Of a stretch of DNA of 64,000 nt, positions 10,863 through 23,722 are shown in pieces. Source of the DNA: Gnetum montanum (lineage: Eukaryota > Streptophyta > Gnetopsida > Gnetales > Gnetaceae). The notes under the pieces are model-generated. The model saw only the letters and a program-made list of their open reading frames with translations, did no database searches and had not been told where the DNA came from. The stretch is taken from positions 313,062 to 377,061 of the forward strand of contig MNCI01005898.1 in assembly GCA_015680685.1 (NCBI GenBank). Direction: 5' to 3'. The position numbers and the translations under genes were made by a program. Position 1 is the first letter of the stretch. Each line of letters opens with the position of its first letter.

Positions 10863-13800
10863 TTAGCTCTGCAACTACTTCTTGATCATTTTTAGGTTTG
10901 GCAACACGTATGGATGAGGAGGCTTATTACAGCATTCCTCTACGCTACCATCTCCTCTCTGGAAGGGTAGTTCAGCCCAAGTCAAGCTTTCATTGGCCAC
11001 TGTGTCATCAATTCAATTGTTGGGATAGGATTTTGATCCTCGGGGATTTCAATCTCCAAACCCTATTCCATCTCCACGTTGTTGACAACTTGAGGGATCA
11101 TCTTATCACCGTGGATAATCACTTCCCCTCCCGCATAGGACAAGTGGATTTCTAAGTGAATGGGTGATGAGATGGCCCTTAGTTGAGCCAACCAAGACCT
11201 CCATAATATTAGGTTGAAGCCAGCCATCTCCTTGATAATGATGAACACTACATTTTTGAGGAATTGATCCCCTACGACAAAGTTGATTTGCACTGTTCTC
11301 TTAACTTGCACTCGTGACCTGTTAAATGACTTTAAACATGACGTCGTTGTGGGATTGATCTGGTCAATCAAACTCTGTTTGTCCACTATGGGAAATGGAA
11401 TGACACTGGTAGCGGCTCTGTCATCTACGTGTACTCTCCAGATCCTATATTGGCTGACCTGGATAGTGATGAACATGGACACTGTTGTCACCTGACCCTT
11501 TTCTAGGTCATCCTTAATGGACTCGTCATGGAATGTTAGTTGGGAAGGTCATGGTTGTTCAATAGTGGGGGGAAGCATAATCTAGTAGATTTCTTTTTCA
11601 TTTGCTGGCAAGCTTTCGTCCATGGATATGGACGCTAGCATGCGAACCATGGCTTCATGATGCTTTTCAGATGTCATCAGCAAGTCATATAGGCTCAACG
11701 TTGTATTTTTCTGCTTGAGAGCCTACTTAACTTATGTAAAATTGTTGAGGAGATTGTGCCCATGGTCTAGTTGTTTGTTGCCCCTCTCTTCTTTCATCCA
11801 TCCCAGGAGACAGATCTCTCGGGATAGAACAGTTTCTAGTTCAGGACTATGTTTTCTTGGGTAGGGAGAAGATGGCCGCGTCTACGTAATGTTGTCCTTT
11901 TCAAATGAAGGAGGAGCCAAGGGTGCCAAGGTGAGAGGTGTAGGCTTAGGAAACCCCAACGTAAGGTGGTCCTTGGCTACTTTGTCTATCACACGCCCTT
12001 CTCCTCTCATTATAGGTTGAGGTTAGGGCATTGACTTAGATGTTTTTCCCTGTGTAGCAGGAGCAATCGATGGCTTTGGCACCTTGATGATAAAGGGTGT
12101 GCTAGGTGTGGGCATAGGCTAGGCCATGACATTAATGATAATATGCTATGGAACAGATGTCTGAGGTAGAACTTGGAGGAAAAAAGGTTGTTGCTGAGCC
12201 ATGCTCATCGATGTCGACAGGCTTGTCATCTGAGGTGGACGAGGAGACACGTGCAGCACAAAGTGTTATTGCGGCGGTACTGGACCATTGTTGTTCATAC
12301 CCATCACGTTGATAGTGTTCCTTGCGTTATTTGCATTCAATGGATCTTGGTACATGTGCATGGACTGGTTTTCTAGACAAACTAGACTACTGCAATCTAA
12401 GATCAATTTACCTTGGTCGATCATGCATTGAATGTCATCTTTCATTGCCCAATAGTAGTCCGTGTCATGACCACACAACTGGTGGTAGTCGCAAAAATGA
12501 TCTAGCCTGAAGTTCTTAGGAACAGGTGGTTCATTAGGCAGGGCCAAGGAGGGGTTCTTAACCAGCTCACAATGCCATCTGTGGCATTTTAGAGCCTCCT
12601 CGGACACCTTCTTGTGTTGAATGTGACTAGTTCCCAGGAGTTGTTTCAGAAGTTCTGAAGACTTTACAGGTAGGGCCGTATATTTTGAGCGGTCTTTACA
12701 CTCAAAATTAGGCTTTGGCTGAGAGGATGCCTTAGGGGTCAGTGCTATTTCTTGATCGACACTGTTTGAGCTAGTTGTGGGTGCCTTAGCTACCTTTTTG
12801 TTATTATTTTTCTTTTTGGCCTCCTCGACCATGGCTACTACTATTGTTACTGCAGCCTTGCCCTTGTCTTTGCTATTTTTGTGGGCATTCTTATAGACCA
12901 CATATGCTGGGTCTTTGCTAGCCTCTACCACATCTTGAATGCTCTTAGTTTGAGCGAAGGCTTGGCTAAGGGAGTGGGGAGCAAGGTAATACAGTTTAGA
13001 CTTAATAAAATCATTAACTGTCCCCTTGAAGATTGCTAACAGATGGGCCTCCATGATGGATTCACGTATTTCATTCAAGGTGGAACTCCACCACTATATA
13101 AACTTTTGGACTGGCTTGAGTGAATCTTACTTAACTCCCATTAACTAGTCTAGCATGACTTCTGGTTTCAGGTTGCATTTGAAATGAGTCACGAACTAAG
13201 TTAGTAGCTCTTCCAAGGTCAAGATGGAAGAGCGTGGAAGTGCACGATACCAATCTAAAGCTTTACCCGTTAGGGACATAGCAAAGACATGGATGATGGT
13301 ATGTGGCCATTGTTGCAGCAATAATGACTCTAACCTAAATGGAACTAGATAAGTGTTGGGATCACCTTCCACATTGTATTTTGTACAATGGGGAAGTGGC
13401 ATCCTAGGTGGTAATGACAAGATGGGTATTGCTGGACTAATAGGATCATCATGGTAGAAATCCATGACTTGAACTATGTCAGAACCGGCAGCCTTGAGGC
13501 GTTTAACCTCCTTGTTAAAGGTTTGAATAAGCTAGAAGGCTTGATCCAGACCTGAGGACAAAGAGGTTGGTTATGGAATAACAGGGGGAGTCACAATGGG
13601 TGACGGGATAGGGGCAGCAGCATGGCCTGTGGGTGATGCAGTTGAAACTATCCTTGTAGGTGATACTGCCTATGTCATCCACCACCCAATAGGTGGTGCA
13701 GGCGGGGCAACAATCATTGATTGTGCTCTAGGATATGCTGTTTGCGTAGCCAGGAACATAAATAATGACCCTGTAGTTGGTTTTACTTCCTGCAAGACTT

Positions 13801-14635
13801 GGTGTTGATGATGGGGGAGATAGGACATCTGTGTAGGCTGTGCAATAGGGGGTGATGTATTTGGACCCCACCATGCGATAGTGGCAGGTTCTACCGCTGG
13901 CGATGGTGTGGGAGCAAAAGCTGGGATGAATGTAGAAGCTGTGTATAATTGTGAAGTGGTTACTACGTGCACATATGGTAATGTAGGCATAGGTGCGTGA
14001 TGCAATGGGTTGGCTAACTGTGATTGTGAAAGAATGGTCTACGAAGGGATGACATCCAAAAAGGGAGCTGAAGAAAAGAAATGCCAATGTGATGCATGCA
14101 CAACATGGTTGATGATAGATAACAATAATAGCATAGTGACCATAAAAAGTGGATTTTCAGGGGATGTTGTGAATGGAGGAGCCATAACAAAGCTAGCATG
14201 ACTTCCTCCCTCGGAGTGGGCATCTAGGTCCTCTTGCCCATCGTGGAACGCTTCATCACAGAACACCACATCTCATTGTTCCATTGATGCCCTGGCCATT
14301 AACAATTAATCCAACATCCACTATTACTATTCCATCAGGGGTATGGAAGCATTAGGTGAAGGAATGAATTCTTTCCTGTTATAGTAGATGAACTCGTATT
14401 CGTGTTTCTCTTTGAGTTCTTGTGGGTACATAGGCAGATTTGCCATAAGTTTGACACAAAGGAAGTTGTAATGTTGCATTTGCTGAGCATGTCCCTCAGG
14501 CTCTTTGTTTTGAATCCTAAGGAACCAACGTAGCTGCATTGGACTAGTCGGTCACTCGACAGTAACAGGGGTAGCCTGTGTCATCAAGGGGGTTTCGAGA
14601 CTAGTGGTGGGAATGACGGTATTTGCCACAGTCAT
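10863..14635 (-). pseudogene. gag-protease polyprotein of copy B, decayed
   Basis: The frame starts at MTVANTVIPTTSLETP and runs through a Pro-rich region, the gag domain (12266-13465; MDFYHDDPISPAIP, KALDWYRALPRSSI, AHLLAIFKGTVNDFI), a Lys-rich linker and a zinc-knuckle-like CDYHQLCGHDTDYYWAM. The retropepsin domain is at 11063-11491 (LILWRSWLAQLRAI). The active site reads DDRA where copy C has DDGA, so the catalytic Gly is replaced by Arg. A TAG at 13196-13198 (LLT*FVTHFK) sits where copy A has CAG and copy C also has TAG. The end matches copies A and C (IKK-LQ then stop at 10863). Several further stops and frame changes show that it is not expressed as one protein. Confidence 0.8.
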
Positions 14636-14857
14636 TCTCTACGTAGTTAGAAGGCAATGATAACAAGGATAAAGATCACAAAGGAAAAAAGGGGGTTAAA
14701 GGAAAATGTGGGCTTTCTGTCCCGCTGGATTGTAGAGAAATCATCGAAGCGACTAATCTGTACCACACGATCACGTAAACAACCATAGAGGTATCACATT
14801 TACACTAGTCGATAATAGGTACATATAGCTTATAAGACTACCTATGAAAAGCATATC
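14636..14857 (-). other. Untranslated leader of copy B
   Basis: This stretch corresponds to the leader of copies A and C and contains one unit of the conserved block (ttctgtcccgctggattgtagag to cttataagactacc). It holds no coding signal. Confidence 0.45.
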
Positions 14858-14885
14858 GGAGGTTCAAGCCCTCCTTATAGCATCA
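14858..14885 (-). other. Extended primer-binding site of copy B matching the tRNA-Asn T-arm
   Basis: On the plus strand the block reads GGAGG, TTCAAGC, CCTCC, then TTATAGC, A, TCA. This is a complete T-stem and T-loop followed by a 7-base acceptor strand, discriminator and near-CCA end. It matches the 3' part of plant tRNA-Asn(GUU) as I recall it. The element RNA, made from the minus strand, would pair with that tRNA over about 28 bases instead of the usual 12-18. No 5' half of a tRNA is present, so it is not a tRNA gene. Confidence 0.6.
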
Positions 14886-14891
14886 AAAAAC

Positions 14892-15840
14892 TGTAACGAC
14901 AGAAAATGTCAGTTGCTGGAAACACCAAGAGGATTTTTGTGTACACAGTTTCAACCCCGAATCTGTGCGAGGGTTGTGTTGAAAAAAATGGATCCGAGGT
15001 GCCTTGAACGGTCTTGTCAATCAGACAGGGACTTACTTAGTTAGTAAATTTGTTAACAATTGTGTAACGAGGTGATGATTTGATACGAGAATATAATATA
15101 GTATTGATTGACAAGAAAACAAGATCTACTCCAAGATCAGATCTTGAAGGCAATGAAGACGATGTAAACTATGCAAAATGATTGTAAAATTCAATGTAAA
15201 TATGGCATAATGAATTGAACTTGGAACATGCAAAATCTTGAGATCTGGGATCCACCTTATAGATAAATATGATGAGTACAACAGGATTTACAAGCGGACT
15301 CCAGTTTGGACGAAGTATTCACCACTAACAAGAAGCTATTTAGAGATTAAACAAGCAAAGGCCAATCTACCTTATTCACTAGCCAATCTAGGTGCAAGGG
15401 AGTCAGGCTCGAAGCAAAGTGTTTGCTAACTTAAAATCTTTGGCCAAAAGCTTCTCTCTATCACCGTCGATGCTCTTTTATTGCTAACTCTTTCTTGCCT
15501 TCTCACCAATCTTTTCCAAAAACTACCAACCCTTTGAGCGTTGTCCGCCAGGGTATTTATAAGATTAGGGTTAGAAGAAAAATGCAGTTTAGATGATGCA
15601 TGTCCTGGGCCCGTAGAATGCCATTGACCTGATGTGCTATAGTTGAAGCTTGTGACACTACATTATCCTATGCTCTAAAGCGCAGTATAGCATAACCACC
15701 CTTGTCTTTAGCGTTGAAAGATTTCTAGATCTTCAGTAGCAAACTATCCCGCGGCTACACTGCGAGACGCTAGGAAGTGTATCGTGGCGTAATGACTGCT
15801 ACTATTTGAATTTTGTTGTCCTTGTTGTTGCGGCTAAATC
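14892..15840 (-). repeat. Truncated LTR between copies B and C
   Basis: The low-coordinate end aligns with the LTR ends at 4120 and 30443 (tgtaacgacagaaaatgtc, then tgtgcgagggttgtgttg and gtcttgtcaatcagacagggacttac). A minus-strand TATA box (CTTATAAATACCC) lies at 15551-15563. U3 is short, and RNase H-coding sequence begins at about 15847, so most of U3 appears to be lost in a deletion that also took integrase. The remaining U3 has paired motifs of the GCTA/TAGC type (15670-15700). Confidence 0.65.
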
Positions 15841-15846
15841 AATTGG

Positions 15847-17493
15847 CTACTGTATCATGGCTTGACCCTTTGTCAATGATTGGCTAACATAGTGTAAGTT
15901 AAACTCCGTGGTTATTACTTTCCATCGGGCTATCCTACTACTTTCATATAGGTTGTTAGTGATGGCCTGGAGTATGTTGCTTTTGCAAATGACGTTAATT
16001 ATACTACGAAACAGGTAATGCTTCCACTTCTTTAAAGCAAACACTAAGGCAAGGAAATTCCTCTCCACTTAATTGTATTTTGCCTCATGTGTTATTAATG
16101 CATGACTCAGATAATACACTAGTATTTTAGATTCGTCATCTCATTTTTGACATAGCAGTGTTGCGATAGATGTGTTAGAGGTGGCAAGGTAGATGAAGAA
16201 AGGCTTATCCCTCTATGGCAGATGCACAGTTGGGAGGTGCAAAGTCTCTTCCTTCAAGTCATCGAAGGTTTGTTAACACTGGGTTGTCCACTTGAAGTTA
16301 ACCCCTTTCTTTAGAAGATGTTGCATGGGGTGTAACTTCTCAATCAACTTTGCTATAAACCTTCAGATGAACTATACCCTACCTTGTAGCCCACGTAACT
16401 CCTTAAGGTTTTTGGGAGGTGTTAGGTTGGTGATGGCCTTAACTTTGTCAGGGTCCACCCGTATTCCAGCCTCCAATACCATGAACCCTAACATACATCC
16501 AGTTTTCACCCCAAAGACACACTTCTTAGGATTAAGGTGCAAGTCGTGCATTTGACAACACTTAAGGACTACCCCTAGATCGCGTGGGTGATCAGCTACC
16601 TCCTTGGACTTGACTGCTATATCATCCACGTAGTCGTTTAGCATTTCTAGGATGTAGTAGCTAAAGATGTAGGTCATGGCTCGCTGGTAGGTTGCCCCGA
16701 CATTCTTGAGTCCAAAATACATCATGATGTAACAAAAGGTACCCCATGGGGTCATGAAGGTAGTTGTTAGCTAATGCTATGGGTTTATGTAAATTTGGTT
16801 GTAGCCAGAGAAACCATCCATGAAGGATAACAGGGCATGAACAACTATAGTGTTGATGAGTTGATTGATGCTTGGAAGTGGGAAATTGTCTTTGATCATT
16901 TCTTTGTTCAGATCCTAGAAGTCTATACAAATTCATATTCCTCCCATTTTCTTAGAAACCACAACGATGTTGGACACCCATTGTGAGTAATCAACTACGC
17001 GGATGAAACTAGCTTGGTATAACTTTGTGATTTTGTCCCTTCCTGCTAGTGTAATTTCTAGTTTAACCTTACCAGTTTTTTGCTTGACTACCTTTATGCG
17101 CGGGTATAGAACGATGTTGTGCTGTATCAGCCTCGGATCTAAACTTGACATGTCATTGTATGACCATGCGAAGACTTTCATGTTGTCTTGCAGAATCTCA
17201 GCTACATTTTGATGCATTCGCATGTCTAGGAGAGAGCTAAGTTTTAACGTTTTTCTTTCTCCCTTGGACATGGTCACAGGAGTCTCGACAAGAGGGTCCT
17301 AAGTTACATCCCTAGCCTTTAAATCTAGGGTTCGGACCAAATGCTTAGGCCAATCTGGGGATGTTTCTAAGGACGCTATGGTGCTAGCTGTGGTTGACCC
17401 CTAGTCTATTAGGTCGGGGTTCAATTGTCTTGCGAGCTTGCCATGTGGACCTGCTAAAGCTAAAGACATGAAGGGATCGCGATGGATTTCCAT
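15847..17493 (-). pseudogene. Reverse transcriptase and RNase H of copy C, decayed
   Basis: From the high end, the frame has a pre-RT segment (MEIHRDPFMSLALAGPHGKL), then FAWSYNDMSSLDPRLIQHNI, the usual opening of gypsy RT. It continues with VSNIVVVSKKMGG, a degenerate DLNK, and FMTPWGTFCYIMMYFGLKN. The catalytic box is NDYVDDIAVKS at 16372-16755. LNPKKCVFGV and a thumb motif follow (KAITNLTPPKNLKELRGLQGRV). RNase H follows (15847-16068: NFLALVFALKKWKHYL), ending TEFNLHYVSQSLTKGQAM, typical of the Tat/Athila branch. Stops such as those at 16933 and 16372 break the frame. Integrase is absent. The enzyme would copy the element RNA into DNA in the particle. Confidence 0.85.
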
Positions 17494-18221
17494 TTTTTGC
17501 TTAACTTGTTAAAATGAGATGAAAGCCTGGTTAAGGGGCACTTGTTGGCAATAATCATGTATAACACAAATTTGCAAAACAACGATGAGATGTAATTAGC
17601 GAAGTATGATGTAAAGATTAAAATTTTTCTAGTTTAAAGTCATGGCAGACCATGATGTGAAACTACTAGGAAATGCAAAACTGCTAATAGGAAAATGTGA
17701 AATTGCGAGTTTAGCATCATTGCGGACTGCGAATGTATAACAAATTGAAATTGCTAGTTTAAGGTCTTTTCGGACCGTTGACGAGAGTGGAACACTACGC
17801 TAAAGGTGTTAGTTTAAGGTCTTTTCGAACCCCGAAAGTTGCAAATACGCTGGGGTTGCTAGTTTAAGGTCTTTTCGAACTACGAAGAAAACTATATATT
17901 TTTTTGTTATTTTGGGAAAGCAAGTGGTTAGCTTAAAGCGTGTCAAGGTTTTAATGCCAACAGTGTTACGATGTTGTGGTGAGCATTCTACGCTGCACGG
18001 CGCACTTTGCATTAAACAGAGAGAGAGAGCGACAAGTTTTTCCTTTTCACCATTATGGCCATAAATAAGGATTAAACCCCAGTAAACTTGTCATTTTCAC
18101 CGTAAGAGCACAGAGCCCATATTCGGAGCACAAAGCGATTTCGGAGTGCAAAGCGATTGTGCTAACAGCGAGAGAGAGCTATTTTTTGCATAGCGATGAG
18201 GGAAAGTCTGCAAGTAGGATG
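17494..18221 (+). promoter_or_regulatory. Motif repeats and putative promoter before the antisense gene of copy C
   Basis: Three close copies of gctagtttaaggtcttttcgaac occur at about 17757-17780, 17808-17831 and 17859-17882, with a weaker one near 17698. They are followed by ttttcaccattatggccataaataagg (about 18043-18070), which matches the region before the antisense gene of copy B. The TATA-like ATAAATA lies about 160 bases before the ATG at 18222. Nothing coding was recognised in the interval. Confidence 0.45.
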
Positions 18222-19884
18222 ATGGCTCCAAAGAAGGAACGTACTCACTTGGCACTCATGAAGGTCGAGGAGGTGAAGAAAACCCTAGGGCACGTGAAAC
18301 AAGCATGCGTTGTGGCGTGGGAGGATACGCCATTGACCCAGTAGGCTACTATGTATCCTTTGCTTTTTCACGATTCTGTTATCATTTTTTTATTTTTTTC
18401 TTTCATTCTGTATCCTAGTCATAGTCATCTATGTTTTTTGTCATCACGTTGTTTTGGACTTTGCATCACCATTGTTGCCATTTTGGCCATGGCAGATGCA
18501 TAAATGCTATGCTATTGTTGCATGTAAGGTCGCTTAAACCGCCACCACTGTGGTTGTCATAACCGCGGGGGTTTGGACAATTTAAGTTACTTGGCTTTCA
18601 AATGACATAGCGTAGGACCCTCAAGAGGGTTGGGCCATGCATGATGTGATAGTGTGATACGTGTTTTGTTGGGGTGTATTGTTAATCACCCTATTAGGTT
18701 TCATTGCTTTGTTGCTACGTTAGGCTATTTTCGTTGCGTTATCACTTTCATGTTCTTGCTGTGTTATGTGTGGGAAGAGGGTTATGCTATGCTATATGCA
18801 TGAAATGCTAGGTATTGCTATGTCGTGTATGCATTGCACTTAGACATGATGCTGACACTTGCTGGTTGTGTCATGCAGGATGGGGCTAAGGCTAATTTTG
18901 ATTGTCTTCGAATTTGTAGGGGTCCTGTGTTACGTAGGCAAACCTATGGCCAATGTTCCTCCTTCCCATATACGTGTAGGAGAGTGAGGGGTCTGGTTCA
19001 GAAAAGGGACACAAGAGTTCCTACAATATCTCCTCCAAAACTTCAGTGTGATCGTTTGGTCATACCTAGAGGAGGAAGAGGCGGTCGTCATAACAGAAGC
19101 CATATTGCCTGGGGCAAGAAGGAGCATCTTGGAGGTTTTTGACAGATGGGGCAATCATTAGCAGGCAAGGAGAAGGATCCAGTCAATGCTCCACAGGGTT
19201 GAGGCATTTAGCCTGGATCTGGGATATGCTTCAATACAGCTGCTACCATTCTTACAACATACTATTCGTTGCACGTTATATGGCAACGCTGCTACCAAGA
19301 ACTGTCTACTGTGCTGGCGGGTGAGTTTTGCAGCCCTGTTCCACTGTGTTATGCCACGCTTTCCATATTGGCCGAATTCTAATAGTATGTTTTTGTTACC
19401 AGGTTCTACATCAACAAGGAAGGGCTTCACGACTGAACGGGGTTGTTGACTACAGCACGGATAGCCCTGTAGGAGTTCTCTTCTACTGAGAACTTGTGGG
19501 CGGGTGTGATTGGTCAATGCGGAGGTGAATACCACACCTACCAAGACCTATCTCCCTTTCCCTATAGTCAGTGCAAAGAGTCTGGTTGGTTGGATGAGGA
19601 ATGGGCATCCCTCAAATCGATCACTGTTGAATAAGTTCTAGTTAGTCTTCTGTTGTTCCCATTACCATACCAACCTGGTAGGCAAAACAGTAAGTGTTGC
19701 ATGCTTAAGTGTCTTTGCAATCTTTGGATTTTCTACATTTTTATTTTAAACGTTTCTTGTGAAAACTATTATAGGGGTGAAAAGCCCCAAGAGGTGATGG
19801 TGGTAATCACTGAGACATAGGAGGCAAACATCTACTTCAAGTACGGAGAAGTAGATATGAGCCAACGTTGGATAAATGGTGCAA

Positions 19885-19978
19885 CTTCGGATTCCTTGGT
19901 CTAGAATATCCAAAAGGTTGAGCTTATGGANGCTTCGGATTCCTTGGTCTAGAATATCCAAAAGGTTGAGCTTATGGA
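19885..19978. repeat. 46-base direct duplication around a single N
   Basis: The block cttcggattccttgg to gagcttatgga occurs at 19885-19930 and again, without differences, at 19933-19978, with an unresolved base at 19931. Copy B has only one unit at the matching place in exon 4. An assembly overlap is the simplest explanation. Confidence 0.85.
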
Positions 19979-21913
19979 CCTATTCCTGGCCCTGAATCTA
20001 AGCATTCCTATTGTCGAGATGCTCTCCCTAGTCGACTCCTTTTTTGACAAGGTGGGCCACTTTTGCACGTGCATAAAAGGTGTACAGGTGGTCATTGAAA
20101 TAAATGACCAGCTATTCATGGATCTCTTTGGTGTCCTTGCCGATGGCATCCTCATAGGGTCAAAGCCTAAGAGGGAGCAGACTTTTCAAAAGAAGGACAT
20201 TCAAGAGTGGTTAAGGATTTCCAAGGAGCTAAAGGGGCTCCTCATGGAGAAGCTCAAAGAAGGACCTACCAAGGAGGTTTACCTTGTCTTCCGTGCTCGT
20301 GCATTCCCCTAGCTACTTTTCCAAAGGAAGGTCCTAGGCATTGAGCAGGCCTAGGTAATGTGTGAGGTCATGGAAGAGGGGGCCCATTACAACTAGGCCA
20401 GGTTTCTATGTCAAGGCTTGCAGGCTGAAATCTTGGGGCTCCATAAGAAACCAGAGTCTCATTCCAATATACATTATGCTTTCTATATAGCCTGTATGAA
20501 GCGCTTCGCAGAGTTTCTAGTGGTTCACGAGAATGGAGTCTAGGTCATGCGAAATCGCAACCAGATTTCCAAACCATGGATCCGCTAGGTCATCTGGATC
20601 ATCTAAGCCCAAGATCCCCTAGAAATAATCGAGGAGTCGTTCTTTGTGATGACTAAGGATCAGGTGGCCTGCAACTTTCGTAGCCAAGATAGCATAGGGG
20701 AGACACCTCCAGTTGTAGCTGGAAGTATGTCATGAGGGGACTGTCTCATAGCTGAGATTGTAGCTAGTAAATTACATTGGAAGAGGGCTCCTCCAGCTAA
20801 GGAAACCCTTCACATCGAGGAAGAGGAGGGGCAGAGACTCCGACTTAAACTGTAGAGGATGCAACCCCCCATTGGTAAACACTTTTTTTTAATGCCTACT
20901 TTGTTATCATCTACTATGCTAGGCAGTGTGGCGTAGCATAGCACTTGCTTTAAGCTAACTTGTTTTGGACTAATGCAAACATGTTTCTTGACTGGTAGAG
21001 GAAGAAGAAGAAGAAGAAGAAGGCAACGAAGAGGTGTCGACCGCTAAGATGGGGGTGACGAATGAAGACTTGGAGGCCCCAGTCTCAGAGAGAAGGGTCT
21101 CAGTCAAGAAGAAAAAAACACCTATTACTAAGGCAGGGGCTCTCATTATCAAGAAAAATCCTCCTACTAATGGGGAGGGCATTTTTGGAGATGAAGAAGA
21201 GTCTCCCTTGAATAAAAAGGATGCTAGTCTCTCAAACGGAAAGGCACCAGCGCATGAAGAAGAGGCTCATACAGACTTGGCAGGAACTTCTGCCAAAGCT
21301 GCCACCATCGTTGTGCATCAGCAAATGTACCGTTCGAAATCGTTGGTCTCCAGCTGGAAAGAAATAGAGACCTGGAGATCTCCGGACACGCACAGAAGAC
21401 CCTACCTTTGCTTGAGGGTGAGCTGGAATAAATGAAGGTAGAGTACCTTGAATGGTCCGCACGCGGATCAGGCAAGGATTTCCCCGAACGTACACCAGGG
21501 TGCTATATGCTGGGTTATACGTAAATGGCGTAGCAGGCGTAAAACAGAGCGTAAACAGCGTAACTGATGCGAACAGAGTGTAAACGTAAAAGAGTGTAAA
21601 CAGAATACATGCAACAATTAATGCAAACTGTAATAGATTTTAGGAAGAAAATGTAACAATGGTATTTCAAAATGAGAGTTACAATGCCCCGGTCTAACGC
21701 AGTTGTGGCTTTGACACAAGGCAGACGAAAAGCCCCAGTGGATGTAGGGATGACTGTGGGCTAGTTCACACTATAGGCACAGCGTAGAGGCTGTATGCTC
21801 AGCGTATAGGGTTGTCCAGCGTACAAGGTTCTCTGCTCTGGTTCTCAGCGTCTGTCTTTTTCTCTCTAGTTTGCTTCAATTTTGCCACCCCACGATCTAG
21901 TGAAAAATTGGGG

Positions 21914-22519
21914 CTTTTATACAGGTTTTGATGTGAGACTCGGGTTGGGTGACATGTGGCGTGTTGACTGGGTGCAAAAGCGTAAAATTTACAAGTGTAC
22001 AACATGTTACATTTGCTGGGCATATACGCTGTATCTGGTGGGTGTAGACTCTGGGCGTACACGCTGGGCGTATACGCTATGGATGCTGGACATATACACT
22101 GGGCGCATACGCTGTGGATGCTGCCTTGTACCAAGTCTTGCTCTACAGTGTTGTTTCCATACCATCTTCGAGGATTGCATGCCGGGCGTATGCATCAATC
22201 GTACAAGCTAGACGTACTTGTGGGGCGTGTACGCTAGTCGTGCACGTTGGGCGTATATGCTGGATGTATACGCTGTGAAATTCAGGCGTATATGCTGTGA
22301 ATGTGAACTCTGAGCGTATATGTTGAGCGTATACGCTGAAAATGTAGACTTGGGCGTATACGTTGGGTGTATATGCTGAGAATGCATACTTTGCGAAAAT
22401 TAAGCATCTGATCTCCAAAGTTGCCATGTTTGATACCATATATAGCCGTGGTCGTCTATGGGTCCCAGGGACCTGCTTCTTGTTGGAAAAGTACTAAGCT
22501 CAAAATTTTGTGATGTTTC
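21914..22519 (-). repeat. LTR U3 with GCGTATACGC-type palindrome array (first copy)
   Basis: The block carries many variants of tgggcgtatacgctg, for example 22047-22130 and 22222-22385. The decamer GCGTATACGC is its own reverse complement. The array lies upstream of the TATA box in the sense of the LTR (minus strand), where enhancer elements are expected. Open frames rich in Tyr-Ala-Pro here are only translations of the repeat. Confidence 0.75.
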
Positions 22520-23722
22520 ATTGGCCCCTCTTTGTTAACGCTTAGAGGAATCGACCTGAGAAGCGTCGACAAAGAAGTGCAAAACATCACAAGCAACTCG
22601 ATAGAGACTTTGTCCTTTGCCACTTAACTAGACATCATCGCACTGTGTTCCGTAGTACATAGGATTGGGAAAGGGGAAATCTGTAGCTGGTAGGAAAATG
22701 GAGATTGTGGGGACTGGTAACTTGACCAAGGGATTGTGCTTGGAAAAGGGGATGTTCTAGTGTGTATCATGCTGATCCTTGTCAACAGTCATTATTTAGT
22801 GGACTCGGAATCAAGCCGTGCGATGTGCGTTCTTTGGCAGAACAAGACTCTTGGTTAGTATCCAAGAGGATTTGTTGGTGAGACCAAAGCCAAGTGAGGA
22901 CATGTTGCATTCTTTGGAGAAATAGGGCCCTTGTTTGGTGTTTAGGGGGAGCCTATTGGCGGAGAGCCAAAGCTATGCAACGAGATGTTCTTAATTGTTT
23001 TAGACATGAGTACTTGGTTTCAAGACAACTGCCTTCCTGCCTAGGGCTTGTATGGGAAGTGCGAAGGGTTTTTTTTTTACTCTTGTACTCATGATCAAGT
23101 GCTATGTTGTGTGTTGCAACTACATCAGAGTGTTACAGTTCGCGACAGCGTGCTCAAAGTTTTCAGTGTACTGGGTGTATCAGACGTGTGGCTAAGTAGA
23201 GTGTGTCAGTGAGTAGATAGGGAATGTACTAGGAAATGGGGATGTACTAGTGAACAGCTTGATTTAGTCTTGCCACGTGGGCTGTGAACATTGCCTCATC
23301 TTGCTACTTATGATGAAATGCATTCTTGTACGAATACCTCTGAGCTTCATCCTGCAAACACAACTCTAAGGAGACAAGAAAACCATGAGTGAGTTAACGA
23401 GCTTAGACTTAAATAGCTAATGATGAAACAATAGCATTAGAAGAGATTTTAGGCACTGTATATGGTGGCAGCAATGTTGGTGAAATCGTCTGATGGCGAG
23501 CGATGTAGTGATTCTGATAAAGTTTGAATGCGGCAGTAGATTGGGGAACCAGAGATGAACTTACCAGTTTATAGTCTTAGCGGACTATCATGGGTTAGTT
23601 TTATGTCATGACCCATTGGACATTTCCCGTTTAGCGTCGTGGCAGACGGTGCATTGCCAATTTCTAGTCTTAGCGGACCATGAAATGGCAAACCAGTTTA
23701 TAGTCTTAGCGAACTCTGGTGG

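Larger units (their letters stand above)
4120..15840 (-). mobile_element. Tat-like LTR retrotransposon copy B, pol-less, with antisense gene
   Basis: The copy reads on the minus strand: 5' LTR (14892 to about 15840, truncated in U3), primer site, leader, gag-protease (10863-14635), a short repeated-motif zone (10600-10760), an antisense multi-exon gene (6057-10477 on the plus strand) and a 3' LTR. No reverse transcriptase, RNase H or integrase motif was found between the antisense gene and the 3' LTR. As it stands it is a non-autonomous element that would depend on an enzyme supplied elsewhere. It could instead be a deletion derivative of a copy like C, which keeps reverse transcriptase beyond the cassette. 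Confidence 0.7.

Noticed and set aside
14858-14885. A tRNA gene suggested by the perfect T-arm
   Set aside because: There is no D-arm, anticodon arm or 5' acceptor strand upstream, and the position matches the primer site of the other copies.
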